From Bemisia tabaci (lineage: Eukaryota > Arthropoda > Insecta > Hemiptera > Aleyrodidae): DNA of 64,000 nucleotides. Numbering within the stretch: position 1 is the first letter of the stretch; every line of letters starts with the position of its first letter. Location: positions 91,090,411 through 91,154,410 of the forward strand of contig NC_092793.1 in the NCBI RefSeq assembly GCF_918797505.1, read 5' to 3'. Positions 1 through 12,900 of this stretch are shown in pieces. Position numbers and translations under genes: made by a program. Under the pieces are notes generated by a model. That model was not told the DNA's origin. It did not search any database and worked only from the letters and a program-made list of their open reading frames with translations.

Positions 1-79
1 GGAGCAGTTTAGAATTGTAAATTTTTTCCAGTAAAAAATTTAGTCATGAAAAAATAAAATGTTGAGTGGGTGCAATATC

Positions 80-178
80 CAGAATCTGGAATCTTTGAAA
101 AGAATAGATAGCGGTGTAGCTCCAAAAAAAATAGAAGATGAATTCGGTGTTAGAAAAAGCCAATCAAGAGGAATATGC
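80..178 (+). pseudogene. Possible helix-turn-helix remnant of a Tigger/pogo-like transposase
   Basis: In one frame this reads LESLKRIDSGVAPKKIEDEF followed by GVRKS. That resembles the N-terminal psq-type helix-turn-helix of pogo/Tigger/CENP-B-like transposases. The frame meets a stop soon after, so it would be a dead fragment. A 69-codon ORF overlaps it in another frame (138-347) and has no recognisable family. The match is short and made by eye; it could be chance. Confidence 0.3.
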
Positions 179-1159
179 AGCTGCCAATGTGTCTTTCAGC
201 CATTGGTGGCGTGATTCACACCCTTCAACCACAAAGAAACAGTTGCAACACGAAAACAATGCTACAATCTGGCCTATTTTCAACTGCGATGTTACTGAGG
301 TAGGAGTTCTACTTCATTATTTAGTACTTAAAGTTGGTGTTCTATAGATTATCCAAATCGGTCCAGTTCCAATCAGTTCAGATGATCAGTGGTCTACTGT
401 ACTAAAATTATGCTGTGACATCTGAGTAATTGAAAGGTTCGGTTGAAAATAAGCTTCTCATTTTTTGCTGCTTATCTGCATCAAAAATGTATCCATCCCT
501 TTCATCATAATCATCTGTTGTGAAGTTTTTGAAGCAACCTTCACAAGTCTGGATCACTAGACAAAACAAGAAGTCAAGCAATGTTGCACCTGTCTTCTTG
601 TCAAAGTTTCCTGTAGAACACATTGAACAAATTGGAAACTTCCAAAATCAACTCATTAGTGAGAAATGAATGTTCTTGGTAAACATTGTAAACAGGAAAT
701 TCAAATTTCCCTCTCTCACGAAAAAACCTAAATTAATGCTGACCGAATCAGGCATCAAAATCAACCTTCACGTCAGGCAAATAAGTAGAGCTTGATTTCT
801 CACACATTTCTTCCCTGTTCTAATACAAAGTACCTATATTCTTGTCCAAACAAATTAGCATTCAAGGAAATTTTTCAATCGTAAAATATACGGATAAATC
901 ATGCTAAGCTTGCCACAGTATAGGAATGTATGGGAACTTTTAGGATTTTATGAATTATTCAGGGAGCGTCAGCAGAAAGAGGGGGAAAAAGTAAAGTTGC
1001 GATGGATCTTTTTTGTGATGTCCTGTTGTTCCATCTACAACTTCTACATTTTCTGTTGATAATGTAGGACAGCTGTCTTCATTTTCACTTTTCCTCTTGT
1101 GAGAGACTAAGTAAACATGAATAACGCCGAGTTATCATCTGATGAGAATCCATCTTTTT

Positions 1160-1722
1160 TAGACCTGTGTGATTAATCGAACGTTAATCGTAATCGTGAT
1201 TAATTTTTTTCATCGTAATCGTAATCGGTTTGAGAAAATAATCGTGATTGATTCGATTCATTTGACTCCACGAAATGTCCAGTTTCGCGCCGCATTTTGA
1301 ATTTGAAATTCCCGAAATTGTTCGAATTTGCGTCACGTCTACGGTAGCGCGCTGCTAGCCCCTAGCGGTAAAAACTCGCACTGTAAGTAGTGATAACCTC
1401 GCGAAAATATCCCCATCGGACTAGTGCCGAGAATAGACAACAAGTGAACCTCAAGTGAAATAAGGAAAAAAATATTGGAGGAAAATTATCAGCTTTCAAA
1501 TTTTTTAAAAAAATATCTTCAAGAACTTATATACTTCAACTTTGTCTTTGGTCACGAAATCCAAAAACTAACTTCGCTTTTAGTCGGAAAAAAAAAAAAA
1601 AAAAATTGCGCTCTGTTATAATTTTTCAGTTTTTCCCGATTTTAATCGCAATAGTGATGGTAATCGCGATTAATTTTCTTAATTGTAATCTGAATTGAAA
1701 AATCCATAATCGCACAGGTCTA
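1160..1722. mobile_element. Foldback MITE with TAGACCTGTG termini
   Basis: The left end TAGACCTGTGTGATTA is mirrored by TAATCGCACAGGTCTA at the right end. The subterminal parts are rich in repeated TAATCG words. The interior has no ORF. Length is about 563 bp. The superfamily is not determined. Confidence 0.65.
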
Positions 1723-1901
1723 TTTTTTTTTATCAATGGTTCTTCCCAAAAAGAAGAATCCGAGAGCTGCGTTTTCTCATTTGTTTGTCCTAAGTTTCAT
1801 TCAGAACCCATGGAATTCATCTTGCACAGGTTTTCAATTTTCTCCCCCCCCCCCCCCAATGTAATTTTTATGGAATAAATTATGATGTGATTCTGTTGCA
1901 G

Positions 1902-2023
1902 GTGCTAGGCACAAGGCGATTAATGCACATCCCATTTGAAGAGTTTGAAAAAGTTATATCACAATGTTTCAGTGTATTCACAACCTGGGATGATGAATAT
2001 GATAGACTTCAAGGTCAACTGAG
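1902..2023 (+). CDS. Dhc64C: Dynein heavy chain exon (VLGTRRLMH block)
   Basis: Acceptor TTGCAG at 1896-1901; the frame starts at GTG. It encodes [18 protein letters not shown] and continues to [13 protein letters not shown]. The exon ends two bases into the Arg codon (AG, then GTATTT), so intron 1 is phase 2. Intron 1 is short (204 bp). Confidence 0.95.
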
Positions 2024-5000
2024 GTATTTGTAACATTAGCTTACATTATCTTTCACATTTTATGTTCTATTGATTTCATCTAAGAAGTAATTTCCATTTA
2101 TGTAGTGTAGCACCAAAAATTTATTCCGTAATTTTTCTTCTCACTTCAAAAATTTGCCAGACGCTCTATCATTCTATCCAGTGAGCTCATGTATTTTTGA
2201 CTGCACTATTATTTTACGATTCTCTAGGGAGGTTTTCATGAAGAAGCAGCATGAACCAACGATGAAAGTAGGTTGGCGAATCAATCCTGCCCACAAATTG
2301 CTTCAAACAAGGATGGACCACATGCGACGTTTTAGGCATCAACACGAGCAGCTTCAAACTGTTATCATAAGAGTTCTCAGGCCAAATTTTGCTGCATCTC
2401 GAACTGCAAATCATGATCAATCAAACTCAGTGGACAATGAGTCAAAACAAGTGGATTCTCTGCCTCTAGACTCCACCGATACAAGTGCCATTGAAGTAAG
2501 TTTCAAGTCACTTTTTGAGTCTAAAATTAATCTGAATGTGAAATTCAGACACTCTGCATTAAAAAGTAATCAAAATAGATGCAAGACTAGCTTGTTACAC
2601 TCCTAGGTAATTTTCTAAGAATTTTCATGTGATTCTGATGGTATCTTGGCTGAATTTGAAATTAAGAGAATTTACTTTTATGGTTTGATACGCTTAGCCA
2701 TTACTTATTCTTCGAGTGCAATGCATTTTGTCAAGTTGCAGCACCGGCTCCTCTACTTCTTGTTAAAAAATCCTCAAAGCAATCTTCTTTAATGACGGTT
2801 CACACTTTAATACAATTGAAAACCATGAGAGTGTCTAAAATTTACCCTGAACGCCTTCAAAAGCAGAAAGTAGTTTTTTCTTAAGAATCTGAGTAAAATG
2901 GTGGATACTGCAGCTACTGTCCATCATTTCCTCATCTGCCTAGTTTGGTTCATTTCTTGTTAATTACTATGCATTGTATCTTTGCTTTTAAACTCATAAT
3001 TTGAATTCTCATCCAATTAGATACACTTAATGTTTAAGCTAAGCTCTATCGTCAGTCAGAGTTTTAAGTTTCGTTAAAATTACATATTGTTACTCTGTTT
3101 TTTTGTTGATTTTTGAACTCTCGCATTGAGTTAGTTCCTTATCCTTTGTTGATTTTTCTAAGTCGTTGTGAATTTTGTAACTTTTCTAGCTCTTTGGGCC
3201 ATTGGAAACCCTACTATTTGATCATGTTAGGAATGATTTAAAAGCCCATCAATTTCTTTAAAATCACTCGTTAACTTAACAAGTTTTACTAATCAAACTA
3301 TGAGCACCCTATCTGCCTACTTACCTTACAATCATTTTTTGAATTTATTCCATTTCCTTGATCATTTCAAGATTCTGTTTGCTAAGGGCAGCTTATGAAA
3401 TGAGCCGTCGGCTCGCTTTGCAAGCCTTAAAAAGTTAGTTTTATACCAAATCCATCTCCTTTTTTTAGTTCTCCCTCCATTTTACTTTTTGTTTTTTTCC
3501 TTGTTTGATTCTCAGGAAAGATTTAAATGGCTGTAAAGAAATTTTTTACATCAGCAAAGTTGGTTCAACCAATCCTCGCCAGATACTTGAAGAAGACCAT
3601 CAGATTATCTTTTTATGAGATGGAAATTTTATCCAAAGGTCTGAGGATAAAGGTCCTCAGACCTTTGGACAAAATTTGGGTCCCTCCTAGCTGTTTGTTG
3701 ACTCTGGGCTCATGTATGTCATTAATATATTTCTCAGACCTTATTTTTTCCCCCTTTGCAACAGGAAGTAAATTTAGCTTATGAAAATGTGAAAGAAGTG
3801 GACTGTTTAGACATGAGTCGGGAAGGGACGGAAGCTTGGGAAGCAGGTGTTGCCCGCTACGAAGAAAGAATTGATCGTGTAGAAGCAAGAATAACAACTC
3901 ATTTACGAGATCAACTTGGGACAGCCAAAAACGCTAACGAAATGTTCCGGATTTTCTCAAGGTTCAATGCATTATTTGTTCGGCCTCACATCAGAGGTGC
4001 CATTAGAGAGTACCAAACACAGCTCATTCAAAGGGTCAAAGATGACATTGAAGCCCTCCATGAAAAGTTTAAGGTAATACTTTTGGAATATATTGATCAG
4101 TCAAATCGATCTTTTTTATTTTTTTTTTTTTGCTTTACTCACCCCAAAAGACATGTGTCATTGCCAGCTTAATGAGAATTATCCAGAAAGTTTGACGAAA
4201 TGCAGCACAGCCAAAAAATTGAAAACACAATGGCATGATGAGGGGTAGAGGATTGAACAATCGAACTACATTTTTCAATAAGATGCTGATATTTTAGGCT
4301 CATTGCCAGTTTAGAATCAACGTATGCGCTAGTAATGTTCTCATGCAGACAGGCAGTGCTTCTTATTTGTATTCTTGTTCTTCACCTTCTTTCTCCACCC
4401 CTCCCTCTTCCTTTCCATGCTTCCTATTGTTGTATTTATTCATGTTTTCCTCTATATCCGCCTCTCCCTTTTTGTTGGCCTGTTTCTTCTTCTTCTTTCT
4501 ATTATTTCTTTCCTCTTTCCTCATTTTTTTCTCTCCTGCCTCTTCTCATACCTCTCATTTTTTTCATTCTCCTCTTATATTGTTGGTTTAATGGCTGATA
4601 TTCCAATTGAGGAACCTAAAAATTCAACTATATGTTATAAGGACTTGTGGGAGGTGAAGGAATAGATAGTTAGTGTTTATATATTTATACATAAGACCAA
4701 CACCATTTTCACGCCCAGAGACCCTCCTAGGCGACTTCCTATACTAGGTTGATACTAGGTCATGGTAAACAGACGAAGTGAACTTTCAGTAGATCGAAGA
4801 TTTTTCTTCCTCTTCTCTTTCTTTGGATAATATATATTTGAAGATGATTGATGGAATATTTAAGAAGGTATCATCTGATGGCAAAGTTACTAAAATTTGT
4901 TTTTAACTCACCATCGAACTGTCAAAATTTCCTAGAGCAACTGCCGCCAGCAACCTAAGTAGTGATTACTCCTGGAAGATAACAGACACAGTCAAACACG

Positions 5001-6870
5001 ACACAGAGTTATTATTGTTTTTTTTTTTTTTTTTGTCATAGGTTTATTTTTTCTATTCTTTATCCCTTTATTCCCTTTTTTTATTCTTTATCCTCTTTCT
5101 CTTCTTATTCCTATTTTATCTATTTGTTTTCTCTTCCTTCTCTCTTTTCCCTTCCTCTCCTCCTTCATCACTTCTTTCTTCCTCCTCTATTTTTAATATT
5201 CTTCTTCTCCCGCTCCTTTTTCTTCTTTTTTTTCCTCTATTTTTTCTTCTCATATAAAGTTCAATTGAAATTACTTACCGATCAATAACCACATCCTCAT
5301 GTCAGTCTTTGCGTTTAACTTAAAGCCTCCCGGGAAACTTTGTTCCCAATTTTGATTTGTTCTTTCCTGTCTTTGGCTTTAACAATTTAAATGTGAAAAG
5401 CACCCATGAAGCGGCATCTTGACAATGCTACGCACATTTGCCCATGACCAAAAATCGGATAATTTTTATCGGTGGTGATGTGTTTATGGAGCAGGAGGGG
5501 TGTGTGCTGTCTCCCACCGAAGTCAAGAGGATTTTTTTGTTTTAAAAAATGGTACTATATACCCGGAAAGAAAAGGAAAAGAAAATTCTAAGCTTATAAT
5601 TTTAAAGAATTCCCTGATGTATAGAGCTTCCTTGCCTGGCTTGAACCCCCCCCCCCCCCCCCCCCGCTGGCAGTTCGTCACTCCATAAGCGGGTGAGGAC
5701 CAAGCAAACACAGTGGAAAACCAGCTAATGGGTGAGAGACAGCAGGGCAGAGTGAGAATGAGGAGGATACTGCGATCGACCTATCGTGCATCAAAAGCCT
5801 GACTCTAGTTTTACGACCAAGAAAGCCGTTAATCTCGCCAGTCTCTTAGTGTTACTAACAATGAGTATGACAGGACCTGTCTAGTACCTACATAGTTGTT
5901 CTCATATTTGCGTGCTCAACTGGCGACTGAATTTGAATTTACCCTAATTTTTCGAACCGTAATTAAAAATTGTACACAGGTGCACAAATTCGTGCTGAGT
6001 AGTGTCACTGGGAGTAAGCTCAAAACTCTACAGCGTTATTGGTGAGGTTGGAACAGCAGCGACAATTTTAGCCTTAGAATTTTAACATGTAGTAGGATTT
6101 CATTCACAAGAAGTATTTGATTGCGACAGATTTACACCGATCAAGCCTGATTTGTGTTGAGGGAGTATGCCCACTCTTATTCTTCTATCCAAGCGAACAT
6201 CCTGTTTCTCATTATGACCTGCTCCTTTTTAAATCCCCCTCCCCTATCCCACCCCCCTCCCCAACCATGAAAAAAGTAAGTTAACACGCCCAGAGAAATT
6301 AGTTCAACAACACAAATTGAGGTGTAGTATTTTCCAGGTGTTGCATAACATTTTGCATATCTCTCAAGATTGGACCAAACCAAGGAAACCATGTAAAGTA
6401 TTAAATTTAAAATGTCTTTTACGCTGCCGAATGCACTTTTGAGCATTGGGGAAATTTTCTATCAAAGATAGAAGTGAGATATGACCGTGTCACATCAAGT
6501 CAATCAGTTGATTGATTTTCAAGTAATGGCACTTTGAATGCTTTATTTCAAATTTTCCGGAGAAATTGTGGAGAACGAAAGAAAAGTCAAAGTTATTTAC
6601 GGACCCAGTGCTGTAAAAATTGTAGGATTTTCCTTACATCTGCTCAGCACCATAAAAAAAGAAAAAAGTATTACTGACTTGTGTAATCATTTTTGCATCT
6701 TTTATTTTAATGTAGGTTCAGTACCCACAAAGTAAATCATGTCGAATGAGTCAAGGAAGAGATTTACCCCCAGTTTCTGGTTCTATCATATGGGTTAAGC
6801 AGATAGATAGGCAATTGACAGCATATTTACGCAGAGTTGAAGATGTTCTAGGTATGTCTCATTTTGTTTT

Positions 6871-6931
<61 letters not shown>

Positions 6932-9900
6932 ACGTGCGCTATAAAATGTCTGCAGTACTATTCTCCATGATGATGTATCACTACGTATCAGGGAGCGGCA
7001 AGCACAAAGGCTATCCAGAAGCAACCAACAGTTTGCTAGGTTTGGCCATCCACTGCCAACTGGATGTGTTTATGCCAAAAAGAACTATGATGCCCGTAAA
7101 CCCTATGCATATAGTTCCTTTAAGCATAATTCATAAGCATAAAATAGCATTCATAGCATAAAATAGCATAATTTATGCCAAAAAGAACTATGATGCCCGT
7201 AAACCCTATGCATGCATAAAGTTCCTTTTAGTATAAATTCGTCCTACTGTGCTAGCTATTAATGAAGGGTTTGTAGGATGTCATGGTTCTTATTTGTAGC
7301 TTTCAGATTTAAAGAGAAAAATTTATTTAGTTTATTTGTAAATAGTTCACTAACTTACAGTTATTTCACAAAAGCATGCAGTAAAATAAAAGTATACTAG
7401 TGAGATCCCATCGCCACCCAGTTTGTTGGAGAAGCATATGAATGCAAGTAGAGTATCAGTGTGAGCAAGTAGATAATCCGTTGAGCGAGTAGAATGTCTG
7501 TGTGATGCCCTCCAAAAACTGCTTGAATGTCTCTAAAGACAGCGTGACGTATGAAATGTTCAATTACTTCATCATGGTAATGTGTGTCTAATGCAAAATT
7601 CTAACTAGAGGTTTTCAATTGGTTGAATATTGTGACTTGCTTTGAAGTGTTTTCTAGTTGTTCCAAACTTCACTCATGTGAGAAGCTCTAATATGTAGGT
7701 ATTAGAAACGCAGGCAACAGGGTTGAAAGTTATCATTGTAAATTTATTTTTCTTTTCACTTTATTTAAATTTACGTCAATAACATTTACCATAAAATCTT
7801 GTCGTACTAGCATTCAATTTAGTAACTTCTGATGCGACGACAATTTTCATCAGTCGTGTCATCATCCCTACTTTAACAATGAATTTTAGTTTTTCCTTGA
7901 AATGATGTCATCGCTGGGAACAAGCATTCGATTTAACCATGAATCAGTCAGTTGGTGAAAGGAAAAAGGCCTCTTTTCTCAACAAACTTCGGAAAAATTC
8001 CAGTCTTGAATATGTCATGATGATGTTGGGAATTGAACTTGGTTCTGTCTCATACATCAAACACAGTTCTCAACCACATTCGTGCAGCACACAGGAAGAC
8101 TTGTTGCTTAAACTGCAAGGCATTGCTCCCGTGGAGCTGCCAAACGCATTGCCACCTGTTGGGAAGGCAGTATACGCGTTTGGTGGATCTCAAGAAGAAT
8201 TAGAATGTGTTGTTACATTAAATCTAGGTTTTGACTCCTTAGGAATCTAAAATGGTTGTTACTTGGTGTGTCAACAAAGATCATGAAAGCAGAGTCCCAA
8301 GATTTCAAGCATGAATTCTGTGTAATGCCTCACCACAAGGAAATTTTCTCCTTTTTTGTACCTTTGAATTTCATGAAAGAATGTAAGACACACCTCCCCA
8401 TGGCTCTCTCACAAACTGGTCTGTTTTGTAATGATGATTTACACATGAACCGTTCCTGTACCTTCCAAAGTGCCGAACAAACTCTCTGTATTCGAACTTT
8501 TTAGGTCAGAAAATGTTGGTGATAATGAATTTATTTTATTTTTATTTTTTAGGTAAAGGATGGGAAAATCATTTAGAGGGACAGAAATTGAAACATGACG
8601 GAGATAGTTTTCGGCTGAAGTTGAACACAGCTGATATATTCGATGATTGGGCAAGAAATGTACAGCAAAGAAACCTAGGAGTCTCAGGGCGTATTTTTGT
8701 CATTGAAAACACTCGCTCACGTTCTGGCAGAGCAAACGTTTTAAGACTGAAGGTACTAAGTTCTATTTTTAAATACCCAGTGTCAGTAACTCAGTAATGA
8801 GCAACTGTATTACAGTTAAGATATATAAATAAGGGTTTTTTGTCTACAACATTCTGCTCTATTCAGTTTTATTGTTACCTTATTGTGCTGATGAAACTTT
8901 TTACTTTTTCTGTAAAAGCTATCAATGGTGCAAAAGAGATTGTCTAATATCGCTTGAGTTAGAGTCAAAGATCACGATTAAAAGCGAGCAGAAAATACAA
9001 AATTGCAACTGGGTAACTAAACCTTGTAGGACCTCATGTACAGGACCTCAAATAATTAGTTGGCTTAAGTTGGAGGTATTGAAAACATACTATGTGACAA
9101 ATATGAAAACGCGAGTACAGACCTTATAAATTGTGCACGAAGGAGTGAATTTTAGACATTTGATTTGCTCATTGTAATTTTTAATCGTTTGCACCCCAGT
9201 ATTTTCCATCTATACATGTGTACCTCTAGTGCGCAACAGACCCATTTCATAATTTAGTAGACTTTCAACTTTCCATCTGAAAACTAAAATTAAGTTGTTC
9301 AGCTCATTATTATGATTGAAGGCTGATCACCAAATGGTATTATTAACTGTCTTTTAGTGTATCCATGTTGCGCAAAAATGTGTATATCTCCTTATTTGGT
9401 TTTATTGACTCGTTGCTTATTTTTATTGCAATGGCAGGTCAATTTTCATCCAGAGATAATCACCCTCTCCAAGGAAGTACGAAATCTAAAACATCTTGGC
9501 TTCCGAATTCCGTTGACAATTATGAACAAAGCTCATCTAGCTAATTCGTTATATCCATTTGCAATCTCATTAATAGAAAGTGTGAGAACTTATGAACGCA
9601 CTCTGGAAAAGGTAAATTGTTTCTTTCACCTTGTCTTTTTACTCTCTATTTTAATCAGCAATTCTTATCTGTCAAGGAGGCACACTTTTGAGTATCCTAA
9701 CAAAACAGCAGGGTCACTTCTTCCTTGCACCACCCTCTCACCTCCTTTCAAAGGCACTATTTCTGCAAGAAAGGTTCAATTTCGAGCCTTCTTTTTTTTG
9801 TTTTTTGTTCTCCACTTTGGCTGTGCCATCTCAGTCAAAAAATAATTAGGTAAAAGTTAAATTAGCTGATGCAAGTAATTATTTGCATGTCAACTGCACT

Positions 9901-12900
9901 ACTTTCGTACTTCTCCTCAAATGTACTATTTTAACCTATATCATCATAAATAATAATCATAATTATTATTATACAGGGTGTCTCACAAAAAAGGAGCCAC
10001 CTTGAATATCTGCCGAACGCGTCGGAATTTCGAAAAACGGTAAAAGACGTGTTCGTTTATATCGAGAGGGACACCTTTTGGCGTACTTGACATTTTCCCA
10101 AACTGCGGGAGGGGCAAGGGGGGTGCTTCACCAAGTCGAACTTTTCGAATGGCACCCCTACTTTTTTATTTCAGAAATCGATTCTACGCAAAAAAACAAG
10201 CCACACTGTGCAAATCGAATGTAAATTGGACAATTTTTCAGTGATTGGCAGAGGTTGAGACATTGTTTTCATGCTGTTTTCAAAAATTCCCCATGCCCAA
10301 TAGAATTGCCGTGTCAAACTAAACTCTCCGCCAAAAAAATTCTTAAACATTGCACTTTCGTTTAAAAAAGAAAAAAAATCTGCTGCACTCGAAATCTGGA
10401 GCACGCGGAGCCCTTCTTTGCGACATTAAAGTTCGTTTTACCAAACATTTCCGAGAGGCGCTCATCGGCAGGGAGTAGTAAGTCTTAGACAAGAAATATT
10501 ATTCTTTTTCCTGAAGAATAAGAAACCATGTCCATGAAGAAACAGCTAAGTAGAAAAACAACGCACTGCGGAAAAATAGCGTCCTTAGAAGTATTAAGGT
10601 CCGGCTCCAATCATTGAAATCCACCCCAAAAAGCTAATCCATTTGTTTTTCCACTTCCTGCCGCCTCCGATCGGGCTGAAAAAATTCATACGAACTCTTT
10701 GGATGAATTTATTTGACCCGTATTTTTTTGTTTTTTCCAACGCCCCCTAGAAACCCCCCAAAAAAATTCCGGAAAGTCTTGCTTTGAGCGCTCGAGTCTA
10801 TATACGTAGTATAGCGACCGATTCTTATCAGTCGGCGGTGGCTCTGCGGTAGCGCGCTTGCCCGGTAGTCACAGCGGTCCCGGGTTCGAATCCCGGGCGC
10901 CGCGCCTACTTTTTACGACCGAATTTTATATTCTCACACATTTTCACATCGAATCCCATTTAATACAGTGGAACTTAAAACATCAATTAATTTACAACCA
11001 TCATCAAACACAAATTGATCTACGATCAATAACTTCTTCAATTTGAAGTATAGATTTTTTTTGGGAGGGGGGGGGGGGGATACGCGCGCGATTATCTCGC
11101 CAATCACTGTACTTTTACATTAGCCGACGACCCGCTCCGCCCCCTCACATCAACATATTTCTCCCGATCACCCGTATGCGTCATGATTTTTCCCGTCATT
11201 ATCCACAAAATAATAATGAAAAATTACTTCGAACATTCAAATTAAAAATGCTGCTGTAGGATCACAAAACTCACCGGCAAACTCTGTTCCGTCGAAAGGG
11301 GTTTTCGAAACGAGGTGTTGTTGCCCATTCTCCGATCCTTTTCAAGGTATACGTCGTAAGGTCGTCCTCTCACATAAGAAATGCCTCAACGAGAGGGTCT
11401 CATTCCCGGATATCCAATGCTGTCTAGTCTTGTGAGAAGGGTGGGAGGGGGGGGGGGGGGCTCTAGAAAGCGGAAAAATTATCAGACGTATTCTATGTAC
11501 GCGTCTTTTTGCTTCTTACTGTATCGCTCGCGCTCTGGATTTCAGCAAGATCATAATCTTGCTATCATAATAGCATCTTTCAGAGATGGGTTTCTGATCC
11601 GGTTTTCTCGGTCTATCTGATTGCTCTAAAGAAATGTATGCTGTCATAATGTTTGGGTCTCTCAAAATTGTGTCGATACTTCCCGAGATAGAGATGTACA
11701 CGGAAAATCACAATGATAAAACTGTTATTTTTCTCATTTGGAGAATGATCAAGATCTTCAGTATCCATCAAAAGACGTTGACGGTCGCAATGTCGTCTTT
11801 TCCGGATAGTGGACCTTCTTGTTCGTACGATGTTGTGAGTAGCAGTTCGGTATTTTCACCAGTTTTGAAAGACCCCCCTCTTCATAGTGGAATTAACGGA
11901 GTTAGTTGTCGCGAAATTTCGGACGGATTTTTTTATTGTGAAAAAATCTTGCGGGATCGGCAAGTTGTTACAGGCTGTGCAGAAAAAGGGCACTTTTCCG
12001 GAAAATCGCAACTTATAGGCCAGAAACTTGCCGAAAAGTTCATAGAACTTTTAAACGAACATCAGTTTTACGAGGAATCTGAACTTTTCCTCGAAAATGA
12101 AGCCATGGACGTCGAAAACGACACCGCGTACGATAATAGTGACCGCGAAAATGAAACGGATAATTCCTCTAGTGATGACCCTCATTCAGACTACGAGGAG
12201 GAACAATTTTCATCGTCGGATATTGTTCCTTTTTCGGTTAAAAAAAAAGTAGTGGACCTATCCAGAGCGCATCCCAAGTGGAGTTTGAATACTCTTAAAA
12301 AACATTGTTCCGCGCTAAAAAGTGATAGACAATTGCGTTTGTGGAAATCGCAGGTAGATGAAGGGCAATCTTCATTACGCGAAAGTTTTGCTGCCATAAG
12401 TGACTACACATATAATCAATTTAAGATGGCCCGCGCAGCCCGACGGCCAGTCACTAATCGCAATATTCGACAGTGGGCAATAGAAGCCGTGGAAACTTTG
12501 GCGAACCGTAAGAATTTTCGTTTCTCAGCATCCCAATCGTGGGTCGATGATTTTAAGCGAAAGCGAAGGATCCGACAACGAAAAGTGACGCGCTATTTAA
12601 AATCGAAAAATGAATTAGATGAAGCCGAAATATCGAAACGTTGGACTAATTTTGTCAGTGCAACCCGACAAGCAATGAGTGATTACGACCCGGACTTTAT
12701 TTTAAATACGGATCAAACCGGGTGTGAATATCGGTTCAAAGTAGACCGCACCCTATCTGAACGGGGCGAAAAGTGCACGGAAGTTTTTTTAGGGGACTTT
12801 AATAAAGTTACTCACTCATATACGGCTCAATACTGTATCACTGCGTCAGGTAAATTATTACCTAAAGTGTTCCTTTGCATGCAGGAGGCAGGAGGTGTTT

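Larger units (their letters stand above)
1..1901. other. Intronic sequence upstream of the first visible dynein exon
   Basis: No dynein exon is recognisable here, so the preceding coding exons lie off the window. The stretch holds a possible helix-turn-helix remnant (80-178), a foldback MITE (1160-1722) and a run of 14 C (1844-1857) shortly before the acceptor at 1900-1901. Otherwise I see only AT-rich sequence. Confidence 0.7.
4074..6715. other. Dynein intron 3 (2.64 kb)
   Basis: Holds a dispersed pyrimidine-rich repeat (4160-4600), a T-rich/CT-rich tract (about 5018-5260), a run of 20 C (5646-5665) and a repeat copy (5981-6092) that appears MITE-free relative to 26041-26613. No gene is seen in the remainder. 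Confidence 0.7.
6852..8552. other. Dynein intron 4 (1.7 kb)
   Basis: Contains a (TG)28 microsatellite, a 103-bp-spaced tandem duplication (7069-7237) and an unassigned 103-codon ORF (7939-8250). The rest is AT-rich with no recognisable feature. Confidence 0.65.

Noticed and set aside
3527..3784. ORF that looks like an extra dynein exon before EVNLAYENV
   Set aside because: The exon at 2228-2495 joins in phase directly to 3765, matching the known protein order. This ORF has no dynein counterpart and includes the hairpin.
4335..4665. Overlapping ORFs rich in Phe, Leu and Ser (membrane-like)
   Set aside because: They are translations of a C/T-rich tract in three frames; the same tract recurs at 18490-18730.
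6746..7161. ORFs with poly-Cys-Val
   Set aside because: They translate the (TG)28 microsatellite and only overlap the real exon at 6716-6851.
10832..10903. Functional tRNA gene
   Set aside because: The anticodon stem does not pair and one acceptor base pair is lost. It is kept as tRNA-like only.
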